The translations under genes and the position numbers were made by a program. This document shows positions 29,696 through 38,297 of a DNA stretch of 64,000 nucleotides, one piece after another. The stretch's first letter is position 1. Each line of letters opens with the position of its first letter. Origin of the DNA: Bacteroidales bacterium (GTDB lineage Bacteria > Bacteroidota > Bacteroidia > Bacteroidales > Muribaculaceae); assembly GCA_004557385.1 (NCBI GenBank), contig SFEA01000003.1, forward strand, positions 71,095-135,094, given 5' to 3'. The notes under the pieces are model-generated. The model was given only the letters and a program-made list of their open reading frames with translations. It was not told the DNA's origin and did not search any database.

Positions 29696-30230
29696 TATTG
29701 CAATCATCACCCACAATACGCTTGAAGCCATCGGCATTAAGCACATTCTGGAAGAGTCGTTTGCCTCTTCTGCCCACATCTACGCTTGTGCTGGCGAGAT
29801 TCCAGAACATCTGAATGCGGTGTACGACTATTTCTTTTGCGACACTGAATGTTTTGCTTCGGCGCTCGACTTCTTTTTACCTCGCAAACAAAAACTGATT
29901 ATGGTAGGTTCGGCTCGCAACGAGAACAACCCTGCCACTTTCATCAGCAAATACGATGACGAAAGCACAATCATCGACAAAATCAACACTCTGTTCTCTG
30001 ATGCCAAGCTTAAGACGCGCGAAACACAAACCGAACTTAGCCAGCGTGAAACTGATGTGTTACGCCTTATCGCCTCGGGCATGATGAACAAAGAAATCGC
30101 CGACAATCTGGGCATAAGCATAAATACAGTGCTGACACACCGCAAAAACCTTACAGCCAAACTGGGTATTCGCAGTGTGTCAGGACTAAGTTTCTATGCT
30201 ATGATGAATGGCATAATCGCGCCAAAATAA
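29685..30230 (+). CDS. LuxR-family DNA-binding regulator with degenerate receiver domain
   Basis: From the ATG at 29685 this is a 181-residue protein. The C-terminus (about residues 115-175) is a LuxR/NarL helix-turn-helix: LSQRETDVLRLIASGMMNKEIADNLGISINTVLTHRKNL. The N-terminus opens IAIITHNTLEAIGIKHILEE, the pattern of a response-regulator receiver, but the acidic pair that binds Mg2+ is replaced by Thr-His-Asn. A phosphorylatable Asp is uncertain (FFCDTE), so classical phosphorylation is unlikely. There is no sensor kinase nearby. Orphan LuxR regulators of Porphyromonas, such as the hemin-related CdhR, have a similar plan; orthology is not shown. An alternative upstream frame back to 29550 lies inside the preceding gene and is rejected. 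Confidence 0.82.
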   Translation: MGYNIAIITHNTLEAIGIKHILEESFASSAHIYACAGEIPEHLNAVYDYFFCDTECFASALDFFLPRKQKLIMVGSARNENNPATFISKYDDESTIIDKINTLFSDAKLKTRETQTELSQRETDVLRLIASGMMNKEIADNLGISINTVLTHRKNLTAKLGIRSVSGLSFYAMMNGIIAPK

Positions 30231-30260
30231 ATCATAGCAGTCATCGAGGCTATTTCTCTC

Positions 30261-32147
30261 TTAATCTCTCTTCAGAGGATTACCTTCGTAGTAGTTAATG
30301 AATGCTTTATTAACCATTTTGTTTCCGCCAGGCGTTGGATAGTTGCCCGAGAAATACCAATCGCCAGGACACGAAGGAATTGACTTGTGCAACCCTTCGA
30401 TTGATTGATATACAATCTCCACTTCAGCATTACACTCTGCAGGGGTGAGCATCTCGGTAATCTTTGCCGACACCTCGTCGTCGGTGAAAGGCTTGTAAAT
30501 ATCGGTCACGTAGTTCACCACCTCCTCCTTAGGCATATTCTCCTGCAACTTGCACTTATGATATACCTCGTCAATCACTTCGGTCATGCCACGCTCCTTA
30601 AGCAACTCAATTGCTGCTCGGAATGCGGCGAACTCACTCATTCGCGACATGTCGATGCCATAGTAATCGGGATAACGCACCTGAGGCGACGACGACACTA
30701 TCACAATCTTTTTGGGGTGCAGTCGGTCGAGGATTCTAATGATTGACTGCTTCAAGGTTGTGCCTCTAACAATGCTGTCATCTATCACCACCAAATTGTC
30801 GACATTATTCTTCACCTTGCCGTATGTGACATCGTAGACGTGTGTTGCCAAGTCGTTACGCGAATTTCCCTCAGCGATGAAGGTGCGCAACTTAATGTCC
30901 TTTATGGCAATTTTCTCAACACGAAGATTGTGATTTTGCACTATCGAACAAACATCTTCGGCATAAGTTTCCGACTTCGGGTCGAGTTGCAGAATCTTTT
31001 CAACCTTGAGGTTATTCAAGTAATTCTGCAAACCCTCTATCATTCCCAAGTATGCCACTTCGGCGGTGTTTGGTATGAACGAAAACACAGTGTTATCCAG
31101 ATCATAATTGATTGCTTTTAGGATTTGATTATGCAGATTTCTGCCAAGCTCCTTTCGCTCGTTGTAGATGTCGGCATCACTGCCCCGTGAGAAATAAATC
31201 CGTTCGAACGAGCAACGCTGATTTTCCTTCTCGCCAAGCACATCAGTAATCTCAATTTTCCCAGCTTTACTAACAGTGATTGCCGAGCCCGGGCGCAGTT
31301 CCTTTACATCAGAAATACGCACATTGAATGTAGTTTGTATCACCGGGCGTTCCGAAGCCACCACCACAACCTCATCGTCGTAGTAATAGAAAGCCGGGCG
31401 AATGCCATGAGCGTCACGAAGAACAAACATATCGCCACAACCGAGTGCTCCACAAATCACAAAACCACCATCCCATCGCTCCGAAGAGTTGTGCAAAATA
31501 TTTTTCACCTGTATGGTATCCTCAATCTTCTCGGTCAATTCTTTTCCATCGATTTTCAGTTCGGTTTTATACTTATTGTAGAGTTTTTGCACCTCGTTGT
31601 CGAGCTTATGCCCAAGTTGCTCCAACAATAACACTGTGTCAGCCAAGATGCGCGGATGTTGACCATCACTCACCACCTTGTCGAAAATTTCATCTACATT
31701 GGTCATATTGAAATTGCCGCACAACAGCATATTCCTCACTCGCCAATTGTTGCGACGCAAAAAAGGATGAACGTAACTGATACCCGATTTGCCAGTTGTG
31801 CTATATCGCAGATGTCCCATATATAATTCGCCGACAAAAGGCAAGTCAAACGTATCGCAGCCGTTTACCTCCGATGCTTCTACGTCTTTCTTCACACTGG
31901 CAAAAATGTCCTGTATTGCACTCGAGCCAAGCCCTCTCTCGCGAAATACAAACTCGTTTCCAGGTTTTGAATGAAACTTTATGCAACCCAATCCTGCTCC
32001 CTCTTGACCTCTATTATGCTGTTTCTCCATCAAAAGATAAAGCTTGTTGAGCCCATATAATGCAGTCCCGTATTTTTCTTGATAATACGACAAAGGTTTC
32101 AGCAATCTTATCATTGCCACGCCACATTCATGTTTGAGTATTTCCAT
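30261..32147 (-). CDS. Amidophosphoribosyltransferase-like protein, long form (PurF paralogue)
   Basis: This is a 628-residue class II glutamine amidotransferase fused to a phosphoribosyltransferase. A short propeptide precedes the catalytic Cys8 (HECGVAM), as in PurF proteins that are processed. KQHNRGQEGAGLG and GHLRYSTTGKSG belong to the amidotransferase. CSFERIYFSRGSDADIYNERKELGRNL and the PRPP motif VVIDDSIVRGTTLKQS belong to the transferase. Ordinary PurF has about 470-510 residues; this one carries extra segments, including about 100 residues at the C-terminus. PurF makes phosphoribosylamine for purine synthesis; whether this form does so is unproven. It lies 63 bases after gltD, behind a terminator-like hairpin. 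Confidence 0.82.
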   Translation of the reverse strand: MEILKHECGVAMIRLLKPLSYYQEKYGTALYGLNKLYLLMEKQHNRGQEGAGLGCIKFHSKPGNEFVFRERGLGSSAIQDIFASVKKDVEASEVNGCDTFDLPFVGELYMGHLRYSTTGKSGISYVHPFLRRNNWRVRNMLLCGNFNMTNVDEIFDKVVSDGQHPRILADTVLLLEQLGHKLDNEVQKLYNKYKTELKIDGKELTEKIEDTIQVKNILHNSSERWDGGFVICGALGCGDMFVLRDAHGIRPAFYYYDDEVVVVASERPVIQTTFNVRISDVKELRPGSAITVSKAGKIEITDVLGEKENQRCSFERIYFSRGSDADIYNERKELGRNLHNQILKAINYDLDNTVFSFIPNTAEVAYLGMIEGLQNYLNNLKVEKILQLDPKSETYAEDVCSIVQNHNLRVEKIAIKDIKLRTFIAEGNSRNDLATHVYDVTYGKVKNNVDNLVVIDDSIVRGTTLKQSIIRILDRLHPKKIVIVSSSPQVRYPDYYGIDMSRMSEFAAFRAAIELLKERGMTEVIDEVYHKCKLQENMPKEEVVNYVTDIYKPFTDDEVSAKITEMLTPAECNAEVEIVYQSIEGLHKSIPSCPGDWYFSGNYPTPGGNKMVNKAFINYYEGNPLKRD

Positions 32148-32161
32148 ATTAGAATCGCAAT

Positions 32162-32196
32162 TAAAAAAGGCTGAACAGCGCAATTGCCATTCAGCC
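32162..32196 (-). terminator. Terminator-like hairpin between gltD and the PurF-like gene
   Basis: On the minus strand GGCTGAA (32196-32190) pairs with TTCAGCC (32175-32169), followed by TTTTTT (32168-32163). The T run ends 15 bases before the PurF-like ATG at 32147, leaving no room for a promoter after it. Confidence 0.75.
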
Positions 32197-32210
32197 CGTA
32201 TTATTATAGA

Positions 32211-33638
32211 TTATTTATTTTTCAAGAATTCGTCAATTCCCTTGGCTGCTTGATAGCCCGAGTTGATGCATTTAACCACCAGACTTGCCCCTGTCGAAGC
32301 ATCGCCTGCTGCAAACACCTTCGACACACTGGTCATTTGATGCTTATCAACTTTCACATTCTTGCGTGCATCAAGTTCAACGCCAAGCTGTTGGAGCAAC
32401 CCCTCATAAACAGGATTAGTGAAACCCATTGCCAGCAGAACAAGTTCTGCCTTTATCACTTCCACCTTGCCCGAGTGAATTAGATTCATTCGACCTGTGG
32501 CAGCATCTTTCTCCCAGCTCACTTCCTCAACTTCAACTCCACATAGGTTGCCTTTTTCATCACTTATGAAGCGCTTGGTGTCAAGCAGCCAACGTCGCGT
32601 ACATCCCTCTTCATGCGAACTCGAAGTTTTAAGAATCTGAGGCCAATAAGGCCACGGTGTAGCAGGATTATCGCCAACGGGTGGCTTTGGCATGATTTCA
32701 ATTTGAGTTACTGAGCGAGCTCCTTGTCGGTTAGATGTTCCCACGCAATCGCTTCCGGTGTCGCCGCCGCCAATCACAAGCACATTTTTGCCCTTGGCTG
32801 AGATTCTATCCTTTGCGCTAACATCGCAACCGGCTACCACGCGATTCTGCTGCTTGAGCAATTCCAAAGCAAAGTGCACACCTTTCAGTTCGCGACCTTC
32901 AACCTTTAAATCGCGCGGAACACCCGAGCCAATTGCCACGCACACTGCATCGTATTGGTCAACCAGTTCTCCAGCCGATATGTCTTTGCCGATTGTTACA
33001 TTGCAAACAAAATTGATGCCTTCGGCTTGCAACACTTGCAATCGACGGTCGATGACCGATTTATTGAGCTTGAAATCAGGAATACCAAACCGTAATAAGC
33101 CCCCAATCTGTTCGTCCTTTTCATATACTGTTACATCGTAACCATATTGGTTAAGACGAGTGGCGCATGCCAAACCCGAAGGACCCGACCCAATAACTGC
33201 AACCTTCTTGCCATTGCGATGTTTAGGTATACGCGGAACCACCATGCCCTCATTAAAGGCAATCTCGGTGATGGCAGCCTCATTCTCACGGATAGTTACA
33301 GGCTCGTGAGTCTTATTCAAGACGCAGCCCTTTTCGCACAAAGCCGGACATACACGTCCCGTAAATTCCGGAAAATCGTTGGTCATGCTCAGCAATTTGT
33401 AGGCGCCTTTTATATCATTTTTGTATAATAAATCTTGCCACTCGGGTGGACGGTTGCCCAACGGGCAACTCCAATGGCAGAACGGCACGCCGCACTCCAT
33501 ACAACGTGAAGCTTGCAAGCGGCGGTCTTCGCTATTTAATGTCTGTTCAACTTCACTAAAGTCCTTGATGCGGTCGCTCAACGGACGATAGCCAGCCTCT
33601 TTTCTTTTTATAGTTAAAAATGCATTTGGATTTCCCAT
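32211..33638 (-). CDS. gltD: Glutamate synthase small subunit
   Basis: This 475-residue NAD(P)H- and FAD-dependent subunit supplies electrons to GltB. The N-terminal iron-sulfur cysteines are in CMECGVPFCHWSCPLGN and CPALCEKGC. The FAD-binding Rossmann motif is VAVIGSGPSGLACA near residue 145, and the NAD(P)H-binding motif is VLVIGGGDTGSDCVG near 285. AAGDASTGASLVV closes the FAD site. It is complete, 8 bases downstream of gltB, and forms a two-gene operon with it. Confidence 0.95.
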   Translation of the reverse strand: MGNPNAFLTIKRKEAGYRPLSDRIKDFSEVEQTLNSEDRRLQASRCMECGVPFCHWSCPLGNRPPEWQDLLYKNDIKGAYKLLSMTNDFPEFTGRVCPALCEKGCVLNKTHEPVTIRENEAAITEIAFNEGMVVPRIPKHRNGKKVAVIGSGPSGLACATRLNQYGYDVTVYEKDEQIGGLLRFGIPDFKLNKSVIDRRLQVLQAEGINFVCNVTIGKDISAGELVDQYDAVCVAIGSGVPRDLKVEGRELKGVHFALELLKQQNRVVAGCDVSAKDRISAKGKNVLVIGGGDTGSDCVGTSNRQGARSVTQIEIMPKPPVGDNPATPWPYWPQILKTSSSHEEGCTRRWLLDTKRFISDEKGNLCGVEVEEVSWEKDAATGRMNLIHSGKVEVIKAELVLLAMGFTNPVYEGLLQQLGVELDARKNVKVDKHQMTSVSKVFAAGDASTGASLVVKCINSGYQAAKGIDEFLKNK

Positions 33639-33646
33639 ATCATTGC

Positions 33647-36600
33647 TTATTCTAAGTTGCTAACAAGTTTCTGCTGAAGTTTCTGCATCTTTTCATCGAT
33701 GAGCACTTTCTTATATTCAAATGGAGTAACCTTGATGAACTGGTCGACATACTCATTCCAGTTGTCAAGCATCTTGCCTGCAAGAGCACTGCGAGTGTAT
33801 TTGAAATGATTACTTATCAGTCGGTAAAGCTCTCTGCTGTCGGCTGTCTCCTCGATAAGCGACAATTCTACCATCTCCATATTGCAATAATAATCGAAAT
33901 CGCCATTCGGATTCCACACATAAGCAATACCACCACTCATACCTGCGGCAAAGTTGCGTCCGGTGCTGCCAAGCACAACAGTTCTACCACCTGTCATATA
34001 CTCGCAGCAATGGTCGCCGGCGCCTTCAACAACTGCAGTGGCGCCACTGTTGCGCACACAGAAGCGTTCGCCAACTCTACCATTAATGTAGATTTCACCC
34101 GAGGTAGCGCCATACAAAATGGTGTTACCTGCAATAATGTTCTCTTCAGCCTTAAACGCACTGCCCACAGGCGGAACAATGATAATTTTGCCGCCCGAAA
34201 GGCCCTTGCCCACATAGTCATTTGCATCTCCCTCGAGGCGGAATGTTACACCATGTGCAAGGAACGCGCCGAAACTCTGTCCTGCCGAGCCGCTGAATGT
34301 GGCATTGATTGTGTCGTCAGACAGACCATCGTTGCCATATTTCTTGGCTATTGCTCCCGAAAGCATAGCACCCACCGCTCTATCGGTGTTTTTTATGCCA
34401 AAGTACAATTCAACCGGCATCTTCGAACTGATGGCAGGATAACTGCGATTGATTATCTCTCGGTCGAGCACCTTCTCAATTTCGTGATGTTGTTCGGTGA
34501 CATTTATGATGGCAGTTTCCGGAGCATAAACCGGTCGATATAGAATCTTCGAGAAATCGAGATGCTTTGTCTTGCTCACTTGCATATCTTTTTTCACTTC
34601 AAGCAAGTCGCTTCGTCCAACAATTTCATCGAAGTGCTTAACGCCAATCTCTGCAAGATATTCACGAATCTCAGTAGCAAGGAATGTGAAGAAGTTAACC
34701 AAATAATCGGCCTTGCCGGTGAAACGCTTACGCAACTCGGCATTCTGCGTTGCCACACCAACAGGACATGTGTTCTTTTGGCATTTTCTCATTAGCACAC
34801 AACCCAAGACAATCAAGGCACTTGTTGCAAAGCCAAATTCTTCGGCACCAAGCATTGCCATAATCACAACATCCCTACCGGTCTTGAGTTGACCGTCGAC
34901 TTGCAGCTTAATCTGTCCGCGCAAGTTGTTCAGCACTAAGGTCTGCTGCGTTTCAGCCAAACCAATTTCCGAAGGAAGTCCGGCATATCGGATACTACTT
35001 GCCGGGCTTGCTCCTGTGCCACCTTCAGCACCACTGATGGTGATTAAGTCGGCTTTTGCTTTAGCCACACCCGCTGCAATTGTTCCAACACCCGACTCTG
35101 CAACAAGTTTCACACTTATCTTGGCAGTTGGATTTACGTTCTTCAAGTCGAATATCAACTGAGCCAAGTCCTCAATCGAATAGATGTCGTGGTGAGGTGG
35201 TGGCGAAATAAGCGAAATGCCAGGAATAGAGTGACGAGTCTTTGCAATCACCTTGTCGACTTTAAAGCCCGGCAACTGACCACCCTCACCTGGTTTTGCA
35301 CCTTGGGCAATCTTGATTTGTATTTCGTCGGCATTCACCAAATATTCGGTGGTGACGCCAAAGCGGCCCGAAGCTACCTGCTTGATGGCACTTCGCGACG
35401 ATTCGCCATCTTCACGCGGCTTGAAGCGCTCTGAATCTTCGCCACCTTCCCCAGTGTTGCTTCGTGCCCCAATCCGGTTCATGGCAATTGCCAAAGCCTC
35501 ATGCGCCTCAGTGCTGATTGCACCAAACGACATGGCTCCAGTAACAAATCGCTTCATAATCGATTCAATAGGCTCAACCTCATCAATGCTAATTGCATTG
35601 CCTTTCTTGAAATCGAAAAAGTCGCGAATGAAAATAGGCTTCTCTTTGTTGTCGACAGCCGATGTATATTCTTTGAACTTTTTGTAACTACCCAAACGGG
35701 TTGCAATCTGCAGCGTGGCAATAGTATCAGGATTCCAAGCGTGCGTCTCTCCGTCTTTTCGGAAAGCGTATTGTCCGAAATGTTGAAGCGGAGCCTCGGT
35801 ATCGAAGTAGTCGTCGAAAGCCTCTCCGTGTATGCACAGAATTTCTTTTGCAAGTTCTTCAACATTCACACCTCCGATTTTCGATACAGTAGCACCGAAG
35901 TAATCATTAATCATTTCGCTTGAAATGCCCACAGCCTCAAACAGTTGTGCACCCTTATAGCTTGTGATGGTTGAAATACCCATCTTCGACATTATCTTTA
36001 GCAGACCTTTGTCGACTGCCTTAATATAATTATTTACGGCAGTGTTAAAGTCGAGTTGTATGCTGTGCTTATTCACCATCTCATCAATGACAGCGAAAGC
36101 CAAATACGGATTGATGGCACTTGCACCGTAGCCCGAAAGCAGCGCAAAGTGCATCACTTCGCGAGCATCGGCAGTTTCAACCACCAAAGCTGTTTGTAAA
36201 CGCTTCTGGCGCTCAATCAAGTGGTGATGTACAGCCGATGTAGCAAGGAGCGAAGGAATTGGAGCATGGTTGGCATCAACGCCGCGGTCGGTGAGCACGA
36301 TGTAGTTGCAACCTTCGTCAACAGCCTTCTCAGCCTCGGCACACAACAGTTCGATGCCTTTCTTCAAGCCGTCAACGCCGTCGTTAACATCGAATGTCAT
36401 CTGCACCTTACGCGTATTGAAGCCTTTATATCGCAGGTTGCACAATATATCTAACTCGTTGTTTGTCAGTATCGGTCGCTTCAATTCCACCATCTTGCAC
36501 AAATCGGGTGTAGGCTCAAGCAAATTAAGTTTGATAGCACCGATGTAGCTATCCAAACTCATCACCAGCGATTCACGCAGAGGGTCGATTGGCGGGTTTG

Positions 36601-38149
36601 TAACCTGCGCAAAGTGCTGACGGAAATAGCTGAACAAGTTTTGAGGCTTATCGCTCATCACAGCCAGCGGAGTGTCGTTACCCATCGAGTTGACCGGTTC
36701 CTTAGCTTCCTCAACCATAGGAGTGATAATCTTTTCAATCTCCTCGCGGCTATAGTTGAATGCCTTCAACAGTTGCGGATATTTCTCGACGCTGTTCACA
36801 ACCTTTTTGCCGCTATTAATCTTATCCAGAATTATGCGGTTCTTGGCAAGCCAATCGCGATAAGGGAATTCACTTGCGAGTTGCTCTTTAAGCTGCTTGT
36901 CGTCGTAAATCACACCGGCTTCCATGTCCACCATAAGCATTTTGCCAGGTTGCAATCTGCCCTTTTTCTTTACTTCCGAAGCATTGAATGGCAGCACACC
37001 CATCTCCGATGCAACAACAATGGTATCGTTGTTTGTAATGAGATAGCGTGCCGGACGCAATCCGTTTCGGTCGAGCATACCACCGGCATATCTGCCATCG
37101 CTGAACAGCAATGTGGCAGGTCCGTCCCATGCCTCCATGAGAATGCTATGATATTCGTAGAATGCCTTCAGTTCGGGAGAAATCGGGTTTTTGTCGTTAT
37201 ATGATTCCGGCACAAGCATAGCCAAAGCATGTGGCAAACTCATACCCGCCATGACAAAATACTCCAACACATTGTCAAGCGAAGCACTGTCGCTCATTCC
37301 GGCTTGCACAATAGGTGTTACAGCCGAAGCATCGAATCCTTTGGGATGCAACATACATTCGCGAGCATGCATCCACATTCGGTTGCCACGGATAGTGTTT
37401 ATCTCGCCATTGTGACCTAACATTCTGAAAGGCTGAGCCAAACTCCATGTAGGGAATGTGTTGGTGCTGAAACGCGAATGCACCAATGCCATGCCCGAAG
37501 TGAAGTACGGGCTCATCAAGTCGGGGTAGTAATATCTCAACTGCAACGAACTGAGCATACCCTTATAAATAATCACCCTCGACGACAGCGAAACGATGTA
37601 AAACTCGTCTTTTCCTGCAACATTCATTGCTGCAATTTTTTTCTCTGCCCTTTTGCGCAAAACATACAATTTTGGGTCAATCGGCTCTGTTGTCTTGAGG
37701 TCGGCAATAAATATCTGCTTGATTGATGGTTCTGCAGCTTTTGCCACCGGACCCAATTGCTCGTTATTTGTAGGCACATCCCTCACAGGAAGCATCGACA
37801 AACCTAAATCGGTTGCCTCACTTTCAATGATGTCAAGAAATGCCTGTTGCGATTCCTCATTCTTTGGCAAGAACACAAGTCCACTACCATATCTACCCTT
37901 CTCGGGTACTGCTATGCCCTGCAAAAGAATAAACTCGTGAGGAATTTGCACCATAATTCCCGCACCGTCGCCAGTCTTTGGGTCAGCGCCCTCTGCGCCA
38001 CGATGCACCATATTCTCTAAAACCTGAAGCCCTTGTTCAACAAGCTGATGCGACTTTATCCCATGTATATTGGCAAGAAGTCCTACACCGCAAGCATCTT
38101 TTTCGAACGAAGGGTCATATAATCCTTGTTTCTTTGGTAGCATATTCAT
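33647..38149 (-). CDS. gltB: Glutamate synthase large subunit
   Basis: This 1500-residue enzyme makes two glutamates from glutamine and 2-oxoglutarate. A propeptide of about 19 residues precedes the catalytic Cys20 (DACGVGLLA) of the class II amidotransferase domain (to about residue 420). The central and FMN-binding synthase domains follow (GGEDSERF, GAKPGEGGQLPG, HDIYSIEDLAQLI, SGAEGGTGASP). The 3Fe-4S cysteines are in LMRKCQKNTCPVG. The C-terminal beta-helix has GSAGQSFGAF and GGRTVVLGSTGRNFAAGMSGG. Length is normal. It is downstream of GSIII, with a hairpin 13 bases before its ATG. Confidence 0.96.
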   Translation of the reverse strand: MNMLPKKQGLYDPSFEKDACGVGLLANIHGIKSHQLVEQGLQVLENMVHRGAEGADPKTGDGAGIMVQIPHEFILLQGIAVPEKGRYGSGLVFLPKNEESQQAFLDIIESEATDLGLSMLPVRDVPTNNEQLGPVAKAAEPSIKQIFIADLKTTEPIDPKLYVLRKRAEKKIAAMNVAGKDEFYIVSLSSRVIIYKGMLSSLQLRYYYPDLMSPYFTSGMALVHSRFSTNTFPTWSLAQPFRMLGHNGEINTIRGNRMWMHARECMLHPKGFDASAVTPIVQAGMSDSASLDNVLEYFVMAGMSLPHALAMLVPESYNDKNPISPELKAFYEYHSILMEAWDGPATLLFSDGRYAGGMLDRNGLRPARYLITNNDTIVVASEMGVLPFNASEVKKKGRLQPGKMLMVDMEAGVIYDDKQLKEQLASEFPYRDWLAKNRIILDKINSGKKVVNSVEKYPQLLKAFNYSREEIEKIITPMVEEAKEPVNSMGNDTPLAVMSDKPQNLFSYFRQHFAQVTNPPIDPLRESLVMSLDSYIGAIKLNLLEPTPDLCKMVELKRPILTNNELDILCNLRYKGFNTRKVQMTFDVNDGVDGLKKGIELLCAEAEKAVDEGCNYIVLTDRGVDANHAPIPSLLATSAVHHHLIERQKRLQTALVVETADAREVMHFALLSGYGASAINPYLAFAVIDEMVNKHSIQLDFNTAVNNYIKAVDKGLLKIMSKMGISTITSYKGAQLFEAVGISSEMINDYFGATVSKIGGVNVEELAKEILCIHGEAFDDYFDTEAPLQHFGQYAFRKDGETHAWNPDTIATLQIATRLGSYKKFKEYTSAVDNKEKPIFIRDFFDFKKGNAISIDEVEPIESIMKRFVTGAMSFGAISTEAHEALAIAMNRIGARSNTGEGGEDSERFKPREDGESSRSAIKQVASGRFGVTTEYLVNADEIQIKIAQGAKPGEGGQLPGFKVDKVIAKTRHSIPGISLISPPPHHDIYSIEDLAQLIFDLKNVNPTAKISVKLVAESGVGTIAAGVAKAKADLITISGAEGGTGASPASSIRYAGLPSEIGLAETQQTLVLNNLRGQIKLQVDGQLKTGRDVVIMAMLGAEEFGFATSALIVLGCVLMRKCQKNTCPVGVATQNAELRKRFTGKADYLVNFFTFLATEIREYLAEIGVKHFDEIVGRSDLLEVKKDMQVSKTKHLDFSKILYRPVYAPETAIINVTEQHHEIEKVLDREIINRSYPAISSKMPVELYFGIKNTDRAVGAMLSGAIAKKYGNDGLSDDTINATFSGSAGQSFGAFLAHGVTFRLEGDANDYVGKGLSGGKIIIVPPVGSAFKAEENIIAGNTILYGATSGEIYINGRVGERFCVRNSGATAVVEGAGDHCCEYMTGGRTVVLGSTGRNFAAGMSGGIAYVWNPNGDFDYYCNMEMVELSLIEETADSRELYRLISNHFKYTRSALAGKMLDNWNEYVDQFIKVTPFEYKKVLIDEKMQKLQQKLVSNLE

Positions 38150-38162
38150 TTGAATATAAAAC

Positions 38163-38220
38163 AGGTTGCAGCAATCGGGTTAATTCGACCACCGCAAAGG
38201 GCAACTCAATGCTGCAACCT
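38163..38220 (-). terminator. Terminator-like hairpin between glnA and gltB
   Basis: An 11-bp perfect stem AGGTTGCAGCA/TGCTGCAACCT (38220-38210 with 38173-38163 on the minus strand) has a 36-base loop and is followed by GTTTTATATT. It ends 13 bases before the gltB ATG. It could terminate glnA partially or regulate gltB. Confidence 0.55.
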
Positions 38221-38297
38221 ATTCTGTTAATCTCTATTGAAGAAAATATTGTTTCCTGTAATAGAAAAAACTAATTAAAACTATCTCGTTAAATATT

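Noticed and set aside
33806..34543. 245-codon open frame on the plus strand opposite gltB
   Set aside because: It is antisense to the conserved beta-helix domain of GltB, with no promoter or domain.
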